From Aciduricibacillus chroicocephali (GTDB lineage: Bacteria; Bacillota; Bacilli; Bacillales; Amphibacillaceae), in NCBI RefSeq assembly GCF_030762805.1, contig NZ_CP129113.1:944001-1008000 (forward strand): DNA of 64,000 nt, given 5' to 3'. Position 1 is the stretch's first letter, and each line of letters starts with the position of its first letter. Positions 24,618-33,843 of the stretch are shown piece by piece. The notes beneath the pieces are model-generated. The model had not been told where the DNA came from. It worked only from the letters and a program-made list of their open reading frames with translations, and searched no databases. Made by a program: the position numbers and the translations under genes.

Positions 24618-27600
24618 GACCATTAACATTGAAACTGACGGCATTCGGGCCGTATAAAAATACAGAAATAATTGATTTTCGAGAGCTTGGGGATAACAGA
24701 CTTTATGTTATCTCAGGTAATACAGGAGCGGGCAAAACAACTATATTTGATGGAATTTGTTTTGCTCTTTTTGGAAGTGCAAGCGGTTCTGATAGAGGGG
24801 AAAGCCGCCTGATGCGAAGCGACTTTGCCGATGATGAGGTTCATACTTCAGCAGAGCTCCTTTTTGAACTTGGAGGCAGGACTTATCGGATTCTGCGCCA
24901 GCCTGGCCACGTCAAGCTGGGGAACAAAACAAAAACGGGTGAGCGGTATGAATTCTTTGAGATCAGAGATGAAAAAGAAATCCCTGCAGTTGACAGGCAA
25001 ATAGTTTCGGAGATCGATAAAAAAGTTGAAGATATCATTGGACTGACAGAAAAACAGTTCAAACAGATTGTCATGCTGCCGCAAGGAGAATTTCGCAAGC
25101 TGCTCACGTCCGATGCAGAGAATAAGCAGAGTATTTTACGGCAATTATTCAAGACTTCCAAATACAATCATCTCAATGAAATTATCAAAGAAAAAAGGCA
25201 GCGTACAGACAAGGCATTTGATCAGGTGAAGCGGGATCAGGAACATTTTATTCATTCCATTTCCACTTCGTTGCCACAAAGAGAAGATTCAACTTTGACA
25301 GCTGCTCTCGCTGCAGAATATAAACATATGGAGCATATTAGCGCAGGTATTGGCCAGGAAATAGAGTACTATAAAGATCGGATCGAAACAGAGAAGCTTG
25401 AGTATGAAAAAGTTTATACAGAACATGAAATGAAACAGCAGCTTTTTTATGAAGCTGAACAGGTTAATAAATTATTCGATGAAATGGCGAGCAAACAAAA
25501 TGAAGTCACCGAACTTGAAGCCCGATCAACTCAATATAAAGAACTTGAAGAGAGGCTTGTACAAGCTGGAAAAGCGGCAGAAATAGAGTGGCAGGAACAG
25601 CAAAGGAATCAGCTACAGCAAGATCTTGATTATAAGAGAACTTTTGCCAATCAAGTACATGATCGTTTCCTGAAGGCGCAAGAAGGGCTGGAAGTTGCTG
25701 AAAAACGTTTAACAGATGAGATAGCCAAAGAAGATGAACGTCAGCAGTGCCAAAAAGAATTAATTAATTTGCAAAATCTGCTGCCAATATTTGAACAGTT
25801 GAATGCTGCAGCCCACGAACGGGATCTGGCACATAAAAAACAAGAAGCGACTTCACTTAATTTGCAGAAAGAAAGAGAAGCACTTATATCAAAAAATGAA
25901 CAGCTTCTTCAAGCTGACAAATACATTAAGGAACTCGAACAAGCAGTCGATCAGCTTCCTGAAAAGATTGCAATGCGCAACGACCTGCGTGAAATATGTA
26001 AACTGCTCTCTGATTACTTGACGTTGCAACAAAAGTATGAAGAAAGTTTGAAGTTGGTACAGAGGGAAGAAATTGAGTATAAAGAGTTCTATAAAAGCTA
26101 TAAAAAAGTTGAAAATGAATGGCTTAATGGTCAAGCTTCCTTGCTTGCAGAACATTTACATGAGGGGGAATCTTGCCCGGTATGCGGCAGTATTGAACAT
26201 CCTCAAAAAGCAGTCTCAACGGAAACAGCAATCAGCCGTGACGTACTTAATAGAGAAAAACTTTTGTTAGAGCAGAAAGAAAATGCTTTTCGTTCTGCAG
26301 AAGCGACTTTAAACAACACGAACTCTGAGAAGAAACGGTTGGGTGTTTTACTCGAACAAAGAGGTATTGACTGCACAAAAGCAAGGGATACGTATAACGA
26401 GACTGTAACAGAAGGAAAGCAGCTTTCCTTAGAAATTACAAAACTTGAAAAACAAAGAACGAAACTTTTAGAAGAGAGAAAGAAACATGAACATACGGTA
26501 CTAGAAAGCCGAAAACATACAGAACAGTGTGCTCATTTGGAAAGCGAGTTTTACAAGTTTAAATCAGTTTATGAATCTTCTCTCCGTGTATATGAAGATA
26601 AGTTGACACGAATTCCTGAAAACCTCCGCGATCATGGCAAGCTGGAACAGGAGCTTTCTAAAGTTGAGCAGAAGTATTCCCATATGAAGCAAACCTACGA
26701 AAAAGCAATGCAAGATTCTGAAAAAGCTAAATCCGAGCTTGCAGGCCAGGTAGTTGAAAAAAGGAATGCTCTCGCTAATAAAGAGGAAGCTGAAAAAAGA
26801 TTTAAACAAGCTGAATTACAATTTGCGGTTTCTCTTGAGCAAAAAGGATTCGATTCTGAAGAGAGTTATAAAAAGGCTAAAATGAATTCGGTTGATAGAG
26901 AACAAGGTCAAGCCCGACTGGAATCATTCAACCAGCATTTGCACTCTCTTCAAATGAGAATAAGTGAGCTCTCTGGCAAATTGAAAGGCAAACAAAGGAC
27001 TCCTTTAGATATGATGAGGGAAGAAATCCAGGAATTAAAGAACGCATATGAAGGGGCACTTCAACACCTCAATCATTCTAAACAATATTTGCAGACAGCA
27101 ATACTGCTGCAACAGCAGCTTGCAGATACGGGTGACGCAATTGATAAAATTGAACGAGAACGTGCGATCATCACTGACCTCTATGAGACACTACGTGGAC
27201 AGAATCCAAGGAAGATTTCATTTGAACGCTATTTGCAAATAGAATATTTGGAGCAAATCATAGAAGCCGCAAATGAACGTCTGCATGAACTATCAAATGG
27301 CCAGTTCCGTCTCGTTCATAGTAATCGTCAGGAAGCTCGCGGTAAGGCAAGTGGACTGGGACTAGATGTTTATGATTCTTATACTGGCCAAACTCGGGAT
27401 GTAAAGACTTTGTCTGGTGGAGAGAAATTTAATGCTTCTCTATGTCTAGCACTTGGTATGTCCGATGTCATACAGAGTTTTCAAGGGAATGTTTCCATTG
27501 AGACGATGTTCATCGATGAAGGTTTCGGATCTCTTGATGAAGAATCTCTTCATAAAGCGATAGACGCTCTTATTGGACTTCAAAAAACAGGCCGCATGAT

Positions 27601-27706
27601 TGGGGTCATTTCCCATGTACATGAACTAAAAGCAATGTTTCCGGCAACATTGGAAGTTAAGAAAACGAAGGAAGGCTGTTCAAGAACAAAATTTGTAATC
27701 AAGTAA
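24614..27706 (+). CDS. sbcC: Exonuclease subunit SbcC
   Basis: A 1,030-residue Rad50-type SMC protein. Walker A is GNTGAGKTT near residue 35; two long coiled-coil arms flank a zinc hook CPVCG at residues 521-525; the C-terminal head has TLSGGEKFNASLCLALG and Walker B MFIDEGFGSLDEESL. Together with SbcD it forms the ATP-driven hairpin and end nuclease. In some bacteria these genes sit beside addAB; here they stand as a two-gene operon between the thi operon and the iron operon. A perfect hairpin terminator follows. Confidence 0.95.
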   Translation: MRPLTLKLTAFGPYKNTEIIDFRELGDNRLYVISGNTGAGKTTIFDGICFALFGSASGSDRGESRLMRSDFADDEVHTSAELLFELGGRTYRILRQPGHVKLGNKTKTGERYEFFEIRDEKEIPAVDRQIVSEIDKKVEDIIGLTEKQFKQIVMLPQGEFRKLLTSDAENKQSILRQLFKTSKYNHLNEIIKEKRQRTDKAFDQVKRDQEHFIHSISTSLPQREDSTLTAALAAEYKHMEHISAGIGQEIEYYKDRIETEKLEYEKVYTEHEMKQQLFYEAEQVNKLFDEMASKQNEVTELEARSTQYKELEERLVQAGKAAEIEWQEQQRNQLQQDLDYKRTFANQVHDRFLKAQEGLEVAEKRLTDEIAKEDERQQCQKELINLQNLLPIFEQLNAAAHERDLAHKKQEATSLNLQKEREALISKNEQLLQADKYIKELEQAVDQLPEKIAMRNDLREICKLLSDYLTLQQKYEESLKLVQREEIEYKEFYKSYKKVENEWLNGQASLLAEHLHEGESCPVCGSIEHPQKAVSTETAISRDVLNREKLLLEQKENAFRSAEATLNNTNSEKKRLGVLLEQRGIDCTKARDTYNETVTEGKQLSLEITKLEKQRTKLLEERKKHEHTVLESRKHTEQCAHLESEFYKFKSVYESSLRVYEDKLTRIPENLRDHGKLEQELSKVEQKYSHMKQTYEKAMQDSEKAKSELAGQVVEKRNALANKEEAEKRFKQAELQFAVSLEQKGFDSEESYKKAKMNSVDREQGQARLESFNQHLHSLQMRISELSGKLKGKQRTPLDMMREEIQELKNAYEGALQHLNHSKQYLQTAILLQQQLADTGDAIDKIERERAIITDLYETLRGQNPRKISFERYLQIEYLEQIIEAANERLHELSNGQFRLVHSNRQEARGKASGLGLDVYDSYTGQTRDVKTLSGGEKFNASLCLALGMSDVIQSFQGNVSIETMFIDEGFGSLDEESLHKAIDALIGLQKTGRMIGVISHVHELKAMFPATLEVKKTKEGCSRTKFVIK

Positions 27707-27728
27707 GAAGTAAAAATCGTTAGGGATT

Positions 27729-27760
27729 AGTCGAGAAGCATATTGCTTCTCGACTTTTTA
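27729..27760 (+). terminator. Terminator after sbcC
   Basis: Perfect 12-bp stem AGTCGAGAAGCA (27729-27740)/TGCTTCTCGACT (27744-27755), loop TAT, then TTTTTA. Confidence 0.92.
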
Positions 27761-27876
27761 TTTGGAAACTCTGGAAACATAGTATTTTCAACTTTTATAA
27801 GACTGTAGAAAAATGGATTGAACAACTTCTGTGATTTAGAAGAATGCCGTTTTTTTCTGGAAAATTCAAAAATAGA

Positions 27877-27921
27877 TTGTAATCTAGCTGAGATTCCCTT
27901 TATAATTGAGAACGATAATCA
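27877..27921 (+). promoter_or_regulatory. efeOBU promoter with overlapping Fur-like box
   Basis: TTGTAA (27877-27882) and TATAAT (27901-27906), spacer 18. Directly after the -10 is TGAGAACGATAATCA (27907-27921), matching the 7-1-7 Fur consensus TGATAATNATTATCA at most positions; the sequence continues CATTGAAAATGA, another overlapping half. Iron-bound Fur would block this promoter, consistent with the downstream iron genes. Confidence 0.65.
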
Positions 27922-27950
27922 TTGAAAATGACTCGGAAGGTGGCCTTCTT

Positions 27951-28805
27951 ATGAATAAAAATATCAAGATCCTATCTATTTTAACTTTGACTGGGACGTT
28001 ACTTTTTGGATGTACTCAGGAAAACGAAAAAAATAACCAATCGAAAGAAAAAGAAGAAGCACAATCTGGCATGTCAGCAAAAGAACAAAAGCGTATTGTG
28101 ACAGAATACCGCGAGTATGCAATCAACGAACTCGACCAATTTGTTGAAAAAACGACAGCTTTCACAGATGCTGTAAAAGCAGGAGACGTTGAAAAGGCGA
28201 AGAAACTATATGCTCCGGCAAGAATGCATTATGAACGCTCTGAACCGATAGCTGAATCATTCGCTGATCTTGATCCGAAGATTGATGCAAGAGAAGGGGA
28301 TGTCCCGAAAGAAGATTGGACTGGATATCATAGGATTGAGAAAGGGCTATGGGTTGATAATTCTGCTGATGGTGTAAAGGATTATGCAGATCAGCTGAAG
28401 AAAGACGTTCACGTACTGAGAAGTAAAGTTGAAACAGTAGACATTACCGCGGATGTTCTAGTTACAGGTGCTGTCGATTTGCTTAACGAAGTGTCTACAT
28501 CGAAGATTACCGGTGAAGAAGATCGTTATTCTCATACGGACTTGTATGATTTCGTGGCAAACGTTGACGGAGCAAAAGAAATATTTAAGCTTTTCAAGCC
28601 GACTGTTGAGAAGAAGGATGAGAAGCTCGCAAAAACGATTGATAAGCGATTCGATAATTTATATGGACTTTTGGAAAAGCATAAAGACGGAGATGGCTAT
28701 GTTTCTTACACAAAACTTAAAAAGGATGAAGTTCAGGAACTAAGCCGTGCTGTGAACGAATTGGCAGAACCACTTTCCCAAATTGGCATTGCATTGGAGG
28801 GATAA
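27951..28805 (+). CDS. efeO: Iron uptake lipoprotein EfeO (imelysin/M75 domain)
   Basis: A 284-residue lipoprotein: signal peptide with lipobox LFGC near residue 19, an Asn/Lys/Glu-rich linker, and an imelysin-like (M75) helical domain with the HxxE iron motif in GYHRIEKGLW. It lacks an evident N-terminal cupredoxin domain, so it is of the short EfeM/EfeO type found in Gram-positives. It captures iron outside the membrane for the EfeU permease. ATG at 27951 preferred since GAAGGTGG is upstream and the signal peptide starts there; an earlier in-frame ATG-less extension from 27906 overlaps the Fur box. Confidence 0.9.
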   Translation: MNKNIKILSILTLTGTLLFGCTQENEKNNQSKEKEEAQSGMSAKEQKRIVTEYREYAINELDQFVEKTTAFTDAVKAGDVEKAKKLYAPARMHYERSEPIAESFADLDPKIDAREGDVPKEDWTGYHRIEKGLWVDNSADGVKDYADQLKKDVHVLRSKVETVDITADVLVTGAVDLLNEVSTSKITGEEDRYSHTDLYDFVANVDGAKEIFKLFKPTVEKKDEKLAKTIDKRFDNLYGLLEKHKDGDGYVSYTKLKKDEVQELSRAVNELAEPLSQIGIALEG

Positions 28806-28807
28806 AG

Positions 28808-30103
28808 ATGAAAAGCAATGAAACCGGTCAAGATCAAAACATTGAACCTGAAAAGACGTATTCCAGAAGGACGATATTAAAATCAGCAGGAATCGGCAGT
28901 CTTGGTGTTATTATCGGTGCGAGTGGGTTAGGCGGTGTAATCTCTGCGAGAGAATCCGCTTCCAATTCTGCCAAAGCAAATAAAAACACCATTCCTTTCT
29001 ATGGAAAACATCAGGCAGGCATCGCTACAACAAAACCGGCATTGCTTTATTTCGCTTCATTCGATGTTAAGACAGAAAGCCGTGCAGAGCTTATTGAAAT
29101 GCTTAAAGATTGGACGAAAGCAGCAGCTGCGATGGCATCAGGAGAAATGATCGGAGGAACGCAGAATAGCGTTTATTTGCCACCTGAAGATACAGGTGAG
29201 GCAGCAGCACTTGATACAGCTAATCTGACACTGACATTTGGCGTGGGACCGACTCTCTTTAAAAAGAATGGTAAAAACCGTTTTGGCATTGCACATAAAC
29301 TTCCTCAAGAACTCAAAAAGTTGCCGGCCTTTTCACTCGATGCGCTCGATAAAGATTGGTGTGATGGAGATTTATGCGTTCAAGTATGCAGCGACGATGC
29401 ACAGGTGAATTTCCATGCGATCCGGAATCTTGTCCGAATCGCTAGGGGTAAAGCGATACTCAAATGGAGCCAGGAAGGATTCCAGGGTAAAAACAATCCA
29501 CATACTAAAAATGAAACGCCAAGAAATTTGTTCGGGTTCAAAGATGAAACAGTCAATCTTTCACCTGAGAAAAAAATGGACTTTGATAAACACGTCTGGG
29601 TACAATCAGGAGATGGTCCTAATTGGCTTACAGGCGGAAGCTACCTTGTTGTAAGAAGAATCCAAATGCATATTGAAGTATGGGATAGAACTGCCTTGGG
29701 TGAGCAAGAGAAAACGTTTGGACGGCATCGAATAACTGGGGCGCCGCTAGGTAAGGAAAAAGAATTTTCCGATCTTGGGTTGGACCGGAAGGATGAAGCG
29801 GGCAACTTTGTAATCCCAGTTAATGCTCATGCCCGCCAGGCTCATGGGAAGGGTGATCAACCGTTATATCGGCGCTCTTTCTCTTATTCATCTGGCATGG
29901 CAGCAAATACAGGTACTTTGGACGCAGGATTGTTCTTTATGTGTTTCCAGCGTTTTCCTAGCAAGCAATTCATCCCAGTTCAAAAAAGGCTTGGACAATC
30001 TGATAAATTGAATGAGTATATTACACACCGAGGCAGTGCGATTTTTGCCTGTTTGCCAGGCATCAGAAAGGGTGGCTGGATTGGTGAGACACTATTCAGC
30101 TAA
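28808..30103 (+). CDS. efeB: Dyp-type heme peroxidase EfeB, Tat-exported
   Basis: A 431-residue deferrochelatase/peroxidase. The N-terminus has a twin-arginine signal, YSRRTILKSAG, followed by a hydrophobic stretch. The Dyp GxxDG-type motif is present as NLFGFKDETVN (near residue 240, Gly replaced by Glu at the last position as in EfeB/YwbN), and the proximal heme His lies in MHIEVWDR or a later HRIT region. It oxidises ferrous iron or takes iron from heme at the cell surface. It begins three bases after efeO ends, behind GGAGGGATAAAG. The tatA gene at 18782 may serve its export. Confidence 0.93.
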   Translation: MKSNETGQDQNIEPEKTYSRRTILKSAGIGSLGVIIGASGLGGVISARESASNSAKANKNTIPFYGKHQAGIATTKPALLYFASFDVKTESRAELIEMLKDWTKAAAAMASGEMIGGTQNSVYLPPEDTGEAAALDTANLTLTFGVGPTLFKKNGKNRFGIAHKLPQELKKLPAFSLDALDKDWCDGDLCVQVCSDDAQVNFHAIRNLVRIARGKAILKWSQEGFQGKNNPHTKNETPRNLFGFKDETVNLSPEKKMDFDKHVWVQSGDGPNWLTGGSYLVVRRIQMHIEVWDRTALGEQEKTFGRHRITGAPLGKEKEFSDLGLDRKDEAGNFVIPVNAHARQAHGKGDQPLYRRSFSYSSGMAANTGTLDAGLFFMCFQRFPSKQFIPVQKRLGQSDKLNEYITHRGSAIFACLPGIRKGGWIGETLFS

Positions 30104-30125
30104 GAGCCGGCAAGGGGGTAAGAAA

Positions 30126-31871
30126 ATGAAAAAGATATTGATCTTATTATGCATTGTTTTCACTTTCATGAGTGTATCGAATGTTGCGGCCGAGCAGGGA
30201 GCTGCAAATGCTGACGACGGTTACGCAGCTATTGGTGAAGCAATTATGCATGCGAAACAAAAAGATTGGAGCGGCATTGAGGATTCAGCTGCACAATTCT
30301 CTGTATTTGCTGAACAGATTAAACCAACAGATAAGTACGAGAAAGAAGTCACATCCATTAAAGAAAAAGCAAATATGCTTGAAGAGCAAGTGGAGAAACG
30401 AAACGACTGGTCTAAAATCCAAAACACGCTGCAGGAAGCTTCACATGCCGTTCGAGCCTATGATGAAGCGTTGCATCCTGTAGATAAAAATAAAGAACGG
30501 GCTAAACTCGGTGTTCTTCTTCCTATTACAGATCGACTGGATAAGGCTCTTGATGAAAATGATTTGAATCGTGCAAAAGCAGCTTATGATCAATTGAATA
30601 AAACTTGGACGGCAAATGAAGCGATTGTTCGTACCGACAGTGTTGCTTCTTATGGAGCAATTGAAACGAATTTATCTATGATGCGCATTGGTTTCGAGCA
30701 GAAACCAGTGAACATGGCTCAAATCAAAACAGGTAATGATGGTTTTATCGAAGCTGTAAAAGGCTTTATGGAAGGAAAAAAAGAGGAGAAATCCAAGGAG
30801 AAGTCTTCTCTTAATGATGTAGTAAAGTTACTTGAACAATCTCAAACTTCCATAAAAGATGAAAAAGCTGTAAATGCTGTCAAACCGCTGCAGGAAATTA
30901 TTCGAATTTGGCCTACAGTAGAAGGAGAAGTTCGGATTAAAGACCCATCATTATATAATGATGTTGAAAATAAAATCCCAGCAGCAATCGGCAAATTACA
31001 ATCGGAAAAACCTGATTATAATAAAGCATCTGTCATAATCAGCGACCTGCATGACCGTCTGAAAATCCTTTCTTCAAATACATCTTATAATTTCGTTGAT
31101 GCAATGCTTATTTTGCTCCGTGAGGGGATAGAAGCAATACTAATCGTTGCCGGACTTATAGCATTTTTGAAGCGAGCGAATAATGGTGAAGGAAAGAGAT
31201 GGATTTGGGGAGGAGCAGGGGCTGGGATTATTGCAAGTCTTGCCCTTGCAGTTGTGATGGTTATCTTCTTCGCAAATGCTGGTGGGGCCCAAAATCGAGA
31301 GACACTTGAAGGGACAATCGGCCTTGCTGCAGTCATCATGATGCTCTCCATTGGTGCCTGGCTCCACAAGCGTTCAAATATCTTGAACTGGAATGCTTAT
31401 TTTGAAAGAAATATGGGCAAAGCGATTGCAACAGGAAGTTTGCTTTCGATGGCAAGTTTGAGTTTTCTCGCTATTTTTAGAGAGGGAGCTGAGACAGTTA
31501 TCTTTTACATCGGCATGGCTCCGGCAATTGAATTAAAAGAGCTGTTAATCGGAATCGGGACTGCCCTCGTCATCCTAGCTTTACTGGCTCTTGTAATCAT
31601 CCGATTTAGCTCGCGAATACCGCTTCGACCATTTTTCGCTATTGCTGCCTGGCTTATTTATATTTTGGCCTTTAAAATGGTTGGTGCAAGTGTTCATGCA
31701 TTGCAGGTTGCGGGTATTTTTTCAGTACATGTCGCTGATTATGTACCATTTATCAATTGGCTTGGTATCTATCCGACACTGGAGACGATTTTGCCTCAAT
31801 TGTTGCTGATCGGGTTGATTTTATTTACAAGCATTCATTTGAAACGAGCAGCAAACGCAGCAAAAACATAA
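30126..31871 (+). CDS. efeU: Iron permease EfeU (FTR1 family)
   Basis: A 581-residue protein: signal peptide, about 300 residues of extracellular helical domain (imelysin-like helical repeats, charged), then seven membrane segments of the FTR1 permease. Both REGxE iron motifs are present: LLREGIEAIL near residue 335 and FREGAETVIF near 450. The extended N-terminal domain is common in Gram-positive EfeU. AAGGGGGTAAGAAA precedes the ATG at 30126. It is the last gene of the efeO-efeB-efeU operon and is followed by a strong terminator. Confidence 0.93.
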   Translation: MKKILILLCIVFTFMSVSNVAAEQGAANADDGYAAIGEAIMHAKQKDWSGIEDSAAQFSVFAEQIKPTDKYEKEVTSIKEKANMLEEQVEKRNDWSKIQNTLQEASHAVRAYDEALHPVDKNKERAKLGVLLPITDRLDKALDENDLNRAKAAYDQLNKTWTANEAIVRTDSVASYGAIETNLSMMRIGFEQKPVNMAQIKTGNDGFIEAVKGFMEGKKEEKSKEKSSLNDVVKLLEQSQTSIKDEKAVNAVKPLQEIIRIWPTVEGEVRIKDPSLYNDVENKIPAAIGKLQSEKPDYNKASVIISDLHDRLKILSSNTSYNFVDAMLILLREGIEAILIVAGLIAFLKRANNGEGKRWIWGGAGAGIIASLALAVVMVIFFANAGGAQNRETLEGTIGLAAVIMMLSIGAWLHKRSNILNWNAYFERNMGKAIATGSLLSMASLSFLAIFREGAETVIFYIGMAPAIELKELLIGIGTALVILALLALVIIRFSSRIPLRPFFAIAAWLIYILAFKMVGASVHALQVAGIFSVHVADYVPFINWLGIYPTLETILPQLLLIGLILFTSIHLKRAANAAKT

Positions 31872-31876
31872 AATAT

Positions 31877-31916
31877 AAAAATGACCGTATGTGTCTCATC
31901 ACATGCGGTCATTTTT
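31877..31916. terminator. Bidirectional terminator after efeU
   Basis: A 17-bp stem with one G-U or mismatch, AAAAATGACCGTATGTG (31877-31893)/CACATGCGGTCATTTTT (31900-31916). It covers the last codons of the convergent PilZ gene. Confidence 0.88.
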
Positions 31917-32570
31917 AAGTTTATTGCGCAATTCAACTTGTTTGAACATGCAGAATTTAATGATGTCAGCTCGTTCAGGTTCTTTCATTTTTAAGAATTC
32001 AAGGGCAATGCGGAAAACATCATGTTCCGTTTTGACAATGCTTATAACTTTTGCATCAAAACGCACATCAGACTGGAAATTCGGTGTCTTTAATTGTAAA
32101 ATGCCGGATACTTTATCACCTGTCTCGGTAATTTTCTTCGGGTGCAGGAATGCGACACCACCGCCACTTATATTATGAGTGAATAGTTCAATTGTATTAC
32201 TGGAAGTTTTCTGGTCGGGCAGTTCCAGTGTCATAGGTACTCCAATTTTGACCCGGAAAAAACGTCTACGTTGAGCTTTTTCAATTTGTTCGGGATCTGG
32301 TTTTTCGAGATAGGCTATTCCGTCAGGCAGTATATAAATATTTGTTTTGAATGTAAATAGACCTTCTTCTTCAATATCAAAAAAGAAGACAACTACAGGG
32401 ACGCCACGTAAAATATTCATATACATATTTTTTTTATCTTGTGGTCGCTGGATATAAAGCTCGCCATTTTTTTCGCCAGCAAATTGTGTGTAGAATATCT
32501 TTTTATCCTCTGTCTGAATTTCGAAGGACTGACCTTGCCAAAATGGAGTCGGCATAACTTTTTTAGACAT
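31899..32570 (-). CDS. PilZ-domain cyclic-di-GMP-binding flagellar brake protein
   Basis: A 223-residue protein with an N-terminal YcgR-like domain and a C-terminal PilZ domain. The cyclic-di-GMP contact motif RRRFFRV is at about residue 98 and the second motif appears as HNISGGGVAFLHP (consensus D/NxSxxG) near 140. This is the layout of B. subtilis DgrA/YpfA, which slows flagella when cyclic-di-GMP is high. ATG at 32570 has AGTAGGTG seven bases upstream; a GTG at 32579 is the alternative. It pairs logically with the PAS-GGDEF-EAL enzyme at 8785. Confidence 0.88.
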   Translation of the reverse strand: MSKKVMPTPFWQGQSFEIQTEDKKIFYTQFAGEKNGELYIQRPQDKKNMYMNILRGVPVVVFFFDIEEEGLFTFKTNIYILPDGIAYLEKPDPEQIEKAQRRRFFRVKIGVPMTLELPDQKTSSNTIELFTHNISGGGVAFLHPKKITETGDKVSGILQLKTPNFQSDVRFDAKVISIVKTEHDVFRIALEFLKMKEPERADIIKFCMFKQVELRNKLKNDRM

Positions 32571-32759
32571 ATTCGGCACCTACTTTTTTATCTTGAACTT
32601 TCAATTGGTATTAAGAACTCTTAAAAGCATATGAATAACAAGGAAGTAATTATACAGAAATATAGATGTTTAGACTCATATTATAACAGAATATAGTAAA
32701 AAGGCTATATAATTATCTGAGTATAAGGTAGGTAATTTGAGTGTAGGCCCATGTGTGTA

Positions 32760-32796
32760 AAAAAGCGCTTACATCGTTATCTGATTGAGTTATAAT
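32760..32796 (+). promoter_or_regulatory. Promoter with a cre-like box
   Basis: TATAAT at 32791-32796 with TTACAT at 32769-32774 (16-base spacer). A cre-like element AAAAAGCGCTTACA (32760-32773) overlaps the -35; it agrees with the CcpA consensus TGNAANCGNTNNCA except at the first two fixed bases. Confidence 0.4.
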
Positions 32797-32830
32797 ATAG
32801 CTGGAACTTTGTTTTGGGAGGGGGATTAAC

Positions 32831-33253
32831 TTGGGGAAATATAAGGATAAGAAAGATCGTGCACGTGCAATTAATGATCTTGAAGAAACGGGGAGACTTC
32901 TAGTTGTAGGAGCGGATAGGAACCGTAAAATTGACGATGAAGACAAACTCCAACAATTCATTAATAGTGCAAAAGGTGCTAAGGCATTTACTGTCCAAGT
33001 CATGGAGGACGAGCATTATGGTAAAGACAATGGTGAACTGGCTGCAGTAAAAAGAATGTATGTGCGAAATCTAGACGAGTGTCAGGCACTTGGAGAGAAA
33101 ATTCTTATGTTACATAAAGAAATTAAAAAACATGCTGGCATTAATGGAATCTTCTATCCGTTTTTTCCAGCAAGCATGTCGCAGCTTGCTATTACTTCCA
33201 GTGATTTACTAATCGTTTTGGCAGTCTGCTTAGTGTTGTTCTTCCTTCTATAA
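32831..33253 (+). CDS. Hypothetical protein with C-terminal membrane anchor
   Basis: A 140-residue protein that I do not recognise. TTG start behind GGGAGGGGGATTAAC. The first 110 residues are charged and soluble with a repeated-looking VVGADRNRKIDDEDKL and AFTVQVMEDEHYGKD; the C-terminus has a hydrophobic segment (DLLIVLAVCLVLFFLL) that could anchor it. A clear promoter stands 35 bases upstream, possibly under CcpA control. No catalytic motif is visible. Confidence 0.7.
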   Translation: MGKYKDKKDRARAINDLEETGRLLVVGADRNRKIDDEDKLQQFINSAKGAKAFTVQVMEDEHYGKDNGELAAVKRMYVRNLDECQALGEKILMLHKEIKKHAGINGIFYPFFPASMSQLAITSSDLLIVLAVCLVLFFLL

Positions 33254-33326
33254 TTTGCCTGAACGGGCTTCACTGTATTCCCATAGGATATGTTAAATAT
33301 ACTTCTCGCAAAGGTGGGGACATTTG

Positions 33327-33464
33327 ATGTTTGAAGAGTTCTTTGCGTCGAGATGGGCATTGATAGGGAGTATTGTGGGTACTGGAGCATCAATCCTTCT
33401 TCTTGTATCTTCGGTTATAGCTTTAGTAATTGCATATCGAAATTATATGTCACAGGTGCAGTGA
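33327..33464 (+). CDS. Small single-span membrane protein (45 residues)
   Basis: Starts MFEEFFASRWALIGSIVG, one hydrophobic segment at about residues 11-37, and a short polar tail. AAGGTGGGG precedes the ATG by seven bases, and a hairpin terminator begins at its last codons. Family unknown. The combination of ribosome site, membrane span and terminator supports a real gene. Confidence 0.65.
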   Translation: MFEEFFASRWALIGSIVGTGASILLLVSSVIALVIAYRNYMSQVQ

Positions 33465-33500
33465 TTACCTAATAAGGTATTTACTGCATTTTCTTTTTTA
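33458..33500 (+). terminator. Terminator of the 45-residue gene
   Basis: GCAGTGATTACCT (33458-33470) pairs with AGGTATTTACTGC (33475-33487) at 11 of 13 positions, loop AATA, followed by ATTTTCTTTTTT. Confidence 0.7.
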
Positions 33501-33516
33501 TAGGTGAAAAGATAGA

Positions 33517-33542
33517 AGTCGGCGAAAATTAATTCGCCGACT
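33517..33542. terminator. Terminator after the yjcZ-type gene
   Basis: Perfect 10-bp stem AGTCGGCGAA (33517-33526)/TTCGCCGACT (33533-33542); T-run on the plus side and a pyrimidine-rich TTCTATCTTTTC on the minus side. Confidence 0.75.
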
Positions 33543-33546
33543 TTTT

Positions 33547-33645
33547 TTAATATATATAAGCTGCTCCAACGATGATCAAAAGGATGAACAATACAACAAG
33601 CAGAGCGAAACCTCCGCCGTATCCTCCCTTAACTACTTCACTCAT
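33547..33645 (-). CDS. YjcZ-family small sporulation protein (32 residues)
   Basis: Reads MSEVVKGGYGGGFALLVVLF then ILLIIVGAAYIY, the exact pattern of YjcZ-family sporulation proteins: a Gly-Tyr head and a single hydrophobic helix ending in IIVGA. GGAGGTGTTGTATTC precedes the ATG. The cellular role is unknown; family members are abundant in spores or expressed late in sporulation. Confidence 0.9.
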   Translation of the reverse strand: MSEVVKGGYGGGFALLVVLFILLIIVGAAYIY

Positions 33646-33843
33646 GAATACAACACCTCCTCGTTGTTTGATAACAATATATGCATATCATCCTAACTTG
33701 CGATGGTCGCCAGCCCAAGAATGAAAAACAGGACATTACCATTTTTAGAATGAACAATTGTCTTTATCCGGGCTGTTATGCTATACGTATCGCCTGCCTA
33801 CTCATAAGATGTCTTAGTGTCACTGAAGGATGGGGGTGAACAG

